DNA from: Lachnospiraceae bacterium
GTDB lineage: Bacteria; Bacillota; Clostridia; Lachnospirales; Lachnospiraceae
NCBI GenBank assembly: GCA_018384375.1
Contig: JAHAYJ010000029.1
Location: 1-64,000, forward strand
Direction of reading: 5' to 3'
Length of the DNA: 64,000 nt
The notes under the pieces were generated by a model. It did not search any database and was not told where the DNA came from. It worked only from the letters and a program-made list of their open reading frames with translations. The stretch's first letter is position 1. Each line of letters begins with the position of its first letter. The translations under genes and the position numbers were made by a program. Positions 61,833 through 64,000 of this stretch are shown here, in pieces.

Positions 61833-62792
61833 TTACGCGACTCTTGACGCGTCGTAAAATTCCTTCAGCTTCTTCTTGGCTTCCGGATTTAAATGTCTTG
61901 GTACCTGAATTTCCACAGTCACGTACTGATCCCCTTTTACGGAAGGATTTTTCATGGAAACAATGCCTTTGCCCCGAAGCCTGATCTTGGTTCCTGACTG
62001 CGTCCCCTCCTTAATTTTGCAGCTGACCTTTCCATATAATGTATTCACGATCACCTCGCCGCCGAGCGCTGCCGTGATAAAGGGAACGTTAACTGTCGAA
62101 TAAACATCCATGCCTTTTCGCTCAAAGCTTGCGCTCTCCCGGACCTGTACCTCCAAAAGAAGGCTGCCTGCCTCGCCGCCATTTCTACCCGGCATTCCTT
62201 TCCCCCGAAGTCTGACCTTCTGTCCATGATCGATCCCGGCAGGGATATGAACCTGCAGCGATTGCATAGTTCCGTCAGGATGCTGAAAACGAATGGTCTT
62301 TTCACAGCCAAGAGCAGCTTCCTCGAAGCTGACCTCCACGTAGGCTGTCACATCCTGCCCTTTTCCTGAAAAAGCCTCTCGTCGGAATCCTCCTCCAAAA
62401 TGATCACCGCCAAAGCTGCTGCCAAAATGACTACTCTTAAATCCCTGACCATGCCCGAAAAGATCACCAAACAGATTATCAAGATCTACATCAGCACCAT
62501 CAAAATGGAACTCCTGATAGCTGCCTTGCGGATTACCCTGAAAATGGCCATCGCCCGCTCCCTCTTCAAATGCAGCATGACCAAACCGGTCATATAGCTT
62601 TTTCTTCTCTTCATCACTCAGCACATTGTAAGCTTCCGTAACCTCTTTAAACTTTTCTTCCGCCTGTGGATTCCCTGCATTGGTATCCGGATGATATTTC
62701 TTAGCCAGCTTCCGATATGCTTTTTTTATGGCTGCGACATCTGCACTCTTATCAAGACCAAGGACTTCATAATAATCTCTTTTCCTGCTCAT
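61833..62792 (-). CDS. DnaJ-like cochaperone without zinc finger (CbpA type)
   Basis: About 319 residues: an N-terminal J-domain ([25 protein letters not shown], cited in part) with the essential HPD in [10 protein letters not shown]; a Gly/Phe-rich region ([11 protein letters not shown]); then the DnaJ C-terminal substrate-binding domains ([21 protein letters not shown], then [11 protein letters not shown]). The CxxCxGxG zinc-finger repeats of true DnaJ are absent, so it is a CbpA-type protein. The start is the ATG at 62792, after AGAGGG. Located between clpB and hsp20, it may share their heat-shock role. Confidence 0.9.
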   Translation of the reverse strand: MSRKRDYYEVLGLDKSADVAAIKKAYRKLAKKYHPDTNAGNPQAEEKFKEVTEAYNVLSDEEKKKLYDRFGHAAFEEGAGDGHFQGNPQGSYQEFHFDGADVDLDNLFGDLFGHGQGFKSSHFGSSFGGDHFGGGFRREAFSGKGQDVTAYVEVSFEEAALGCEKTIRFQHPDGTMQSLQVHIPAGIDHGQKVRLRGKGMPGRNGGEAGSLLLEVQVRESASFERKGMDVYSTVNVPFITAALGGEVIVNTLYGKVSCKIKEGTQSGTKIRLRGKGIVSMKNPSVKGDQYVTVEIQVPRHLNPEAKKKLKEFYDASRVA

Positions 62793-62826
62793 TAGCATCA
62801 CCCTCTTTTCACCGGCTTATACCTAT

Positions 62827-62856
62827 TAAAAATACCCCGGGGGATTAGCCCGGGGC
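62827..62856 (-). terminator. Terminator or attenuator after hsp20
   Basis: CCCCGGG (62835-62841) with CCCGGGG (62849-62855) forms a very strong GC stem; on the minus strand it is followed by TATTTTT. It lies between hsp20 and the DnaJ-like gene and would limit readthrough. Confidence 0.75.
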
Positions 62857-62868
62857 AGGAAATTCACA

Positions 62869-63306
62869 TTAGCCTTCAATTGCTATATGCTTTTTCTGTT
62901 CTACTCTCTTTGCTTCTGCCTTAGGAATATCCACTTTCAGAATACCATTCTCGAACTTACCGTGAATATCTTCTTCTGTGATTCCCTCACCGACGTAGAA
63001 GCTTCTGCTCATAGAACCGGCATATCGTTCCTGACGAAGATATTTACCATTCTTGTCGGATTCATCCTTGTCAAGTTCCTTGGCTGCAGATATGGTCAGG
63101 TAACCGTTTTCCAACTGAACCTCAATCTCATCCTTCTTAAATCCGGGCAGATCAACAACGAGTTCATAGCCCTCGTCCTTTTCCTTGATATCCGTCTTCA
63201 TCACGTTCTTTGCATGTTTCCCGTACAGCTTCTTGTCAATATCAGGAAATGAAAAATCCATCCAATCATCAAATAAGTTTTCTCCAAAAATACTAGGCAT
63301 TAACAT
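62869..63306 (-). CDS. Small heat-shock protein (Hsp20/alpha-crystallin)
   Basis: A 145-residue ATP-independent holdase that binds unfolding proteins. The N-terminal arm holds aromatic residues (DDWMDFSFPD), the alpha-crystallin domain spans ~38-130 (YELVVDLPGFKKDEIEVQLENG, cited in part, then YVGEGITEEDIHGKFENGILKVDIPK in part), and the C-terminal extension ends HIAIEG, with an I-x-I-type anchor. GGAGG precedes the ATG. CIRCE and a promoter lie ~110-150 bases upstream. Confidence 0.94.
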   Translation of the reverse strand: MLMPSIFGENLFDDWMDFSFPDIDKKLYGKHAKNVMKTDIKEKDEGYELVVDLPGFKKDEIEVQLENGYLTISAAKELDKDESDKNGKYLRQERYAGSMSRSFYVGEGITEEDIHGKFENGILKVDIPKAEAKRVEQKKHIAIEG

Positions 63307-63413
63307 AAGTCATTCCTCCATTCTATTTTGACATAAATGCCAATTGTAAATTTTTTGGGATTCAAATCGGAATGATCATCTCAATTTCTTTTCTCTTCCC
63401 TTGTTCTAGTTGT

Positions 63414-63442
63414 AATATAACACGCATTATTAGCACTGTCAA
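63414..63442 (-). promoter_or_regulatory. hsp20 promoter
   Basis: On the minus strand, consensus TTGACA (63437-63442), a 17-base spacer and TATATT (63414-63419), with the -35 inside the CIRCE centre, the same geometry as at clpB. Confidence 0.8.
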
Positions 63443-63456
63443 TGGGCGAGTGCTAA
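63430..63456. promoter_or_regulatory. CIRCE (HrcA operator) upstream of hsp20
   Basis: TTAGCACTG, 9 bases, GAGTGCTAA: one mismatch to the CIRCE consensus. The left arm departs at its last base, which creates the consensus -35 hexamer. An HrcA-controlled hsp20 is expected. Confidence 0.9.
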
Positions 63457-63581
63457 TTTATTTGTGAAAAATCTGTGAACACTTTTCATATGCTCTACAA
63501 TTCCACATTATTGATATTATGCGTAGACTGTTGTAATATACTATTAGCTAGTAAAAAAATTATGTGTCTTAGGCACAAAGC

Positions 63582-63619
63582 GAAACCCCGAAGAGTTGCC
63601 GCTCTTCGGGGTTTCTTTA
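63582..63619. terminator. Strong hairpin terminator
   Basis: GAAACCCCGAAGAG (63582-63595) and CTCTTCGGGGTTTC (63602-63615) form a 14-pair perfect stem with a 6-base loop, followed by TTTAT. It lies between the toxin-antitoxin remnant and hsp20 and can end minus-strand transcription from the antitoxin gene. Confidence 0.75.
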
Positions 63620-63659
63620 TAAATTTCGTCCTTGATACTGTATTGTTACTACATAAACT

Positions 63660-63707
63660 GAATTCACGGATTGCTCTAGGGTTGACTTTTACCTTATATT
63701 TATCCAA
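63660..63707 (-). pseudogene. Truncated RelE/ParE-type toxin start
   Basis: A TTG start, with GGAG upstream, overlaps the antitoxin stop and begins DKYKVKVNPRAIREF, the first strand and helix of RelE/ParE-type toxins. After about 16 residues the similarity ends, and the frame runs through the terminator hairpin (stop near 63495) with no toxin-like sequence. So only a stump of the toxin remains. Confidence 0.55.
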
Positions 63708-63963
63708 AATGTTTTTTCTCCAATTCTGCAAAAACTATTTCTGCGTCAACTGCTTCTGCTCCGTTAGCAATTTCTTGCTCGGATTCGAAAATTGCCTGGT
63801 CGATGCGATTCATTCTTGCAAATTTATCGTATAATTCACTACTCATCACAACCAAATCGCTATATCCGTTTTTAGTAATAAAAATAGGCTCCTGTTCCTT
63901 GTGTGCGATATTAGAAATTTCGGTTGTATTGCGTAAATCCTTAATAGGCATAATAAGTGGCAT
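63700..63963 (-). CDS. Phd/YefM-family antitoxin
   Basis: An 87-residue antitoxin. The N-terminus (IKDLRNTTEISNIAHKEQEPIFITKNGYSDLVVMS, cited as IKDLRNTTEISNIA and FITKNGYSDLVVMS) is the Phd/YefM DNA-binding fold, and the acidic C-terminal half (ESEQEIANGAEAVDAEIVF) would bind the toxin. AAAGGAG precedes the ATG at 63963; an in-frame ATG is 12 bases later. The promoter probably lies beyond the window end. Its toxin gene is cut to a stump, so it may now act as an orphan repressor or an anti-addiction antitoxin. Confidence 0.85.
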   Translation of the reverse strand: MPLIMPIKDLRNTTEISNIAHKEQEPIFITKNGYSDLVVMSSELYDKFARMNRIDQAIFESEQEIANGAEAVDAEIVFAELEKKHFG

Positions 63964-64000
63964 AATGCTTCACTCCTTTCTGTGGTACAATTCATTAGGA

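Noticed and set aside
63495-63731. 78-residue minus-strand ORF as an intact toxin
   Set aside because: The track's start is inside the antitoxin frame. Only about 16 residues after the TTG look toxin-like, and the rest reads through a terminator hairpin.

Overview
The window reads as a chromosomal segment of an anaerobic, low-to-mid GC Gram-positive bacterium of class Clostridia, most likely a Lachnospiraceae gut commensal. The reasons are the protein families (DUF4364, DUF4250, DUF1653, UPF0597, TIGR01212 radical SAM, an SfsA-MutY fusion), CIRCE-controlled chaperones, strong AGGAGG-type ribosome sites and sigma-A promoters with 17-base spacers. No rRNA, tRNA or CRISPR array was seen. Most genes lie on the minus strand.

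Layout. 1-7.1 kb: the tail of a gene that looks like an IS66-type transposase, a glycosyltransferase, the SfsA-MutY fusion, a 5'-nucleotidase, small conserved proteins and a cysteine desulfidase-type enzyme. 7.2-7.6 kb: tandem GC-rich hairpins and the first copy (A) of a structured dispersed repeat in front of a DUF362/ferredoxin gene. 8.8-12 kb: a copper operon (csoR-copA) whose last 69 codons can be read separately as a CopZ-like chaperone. 12-14.6 kb: a polyferredoxin-PadR-flavodoxin operon under a 42-base palindrome, next to a decayed acetyltransferase. 14.6-21.8 kb: ftsH, a glycosyltransferase, a tandem NUDIX protein, yqeY, holA, an HAD phosphatase, a DinB-like protein and two unlisted small ORFs. 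21.8-30 kb: a LytS-type kinase, comEC, a two-component system with a GerMN lipoprotein, and comEA. 30-39.7 kb: a solute-binding protein and arginine biosynthesis (argC, argJ, argB, argD on minus; argG on plus). 39.7-44.8 kb: DUF1294, a LytTR regulator, DegV, repeat copy B, malic enzyme, radical SAM, DUF4364. 44.8-58.4 kb: cell-surface functions (hybrid kinase, GH-A-like DUF5722 protein, polysaccharide deacetylase, transglutaminase, DD-carboxypeptidase) mixed with rarA, a phosphopantetheinyl transferase and a YeiH transporter. 58.5-63.5 kb: YitT, clpB, a DnaJ-like gene and hsp20, with two CIRCE operators. 63.5-64 kb: a Phd/YefM antitoxin with only a stump of its toxin.

How genes work together. 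The arg genes cover acetylglutamate to acetylornithine/ornithine and citrulline to argininosuccinate, with two promoters facing away from a shared 826-base region. csoR, copA and the internal copZ form a self-contained copper export circuit. hsp20, the DnaJ-like gene and clpB form an HrcA-type heat-shock disaggregation set.

Most unusual observations: (1) two copies of a leader-like element built from hairpins capped by C-GNA-G triloops, with paired base changes between copies, each starting at a promoter -10 box and ending just before a plus-strand gene; (2) the nested copZ start inside copA; (3) the palindrome-controlled PadR operon; (4) helically phased TGCA motifs upstream of argG.
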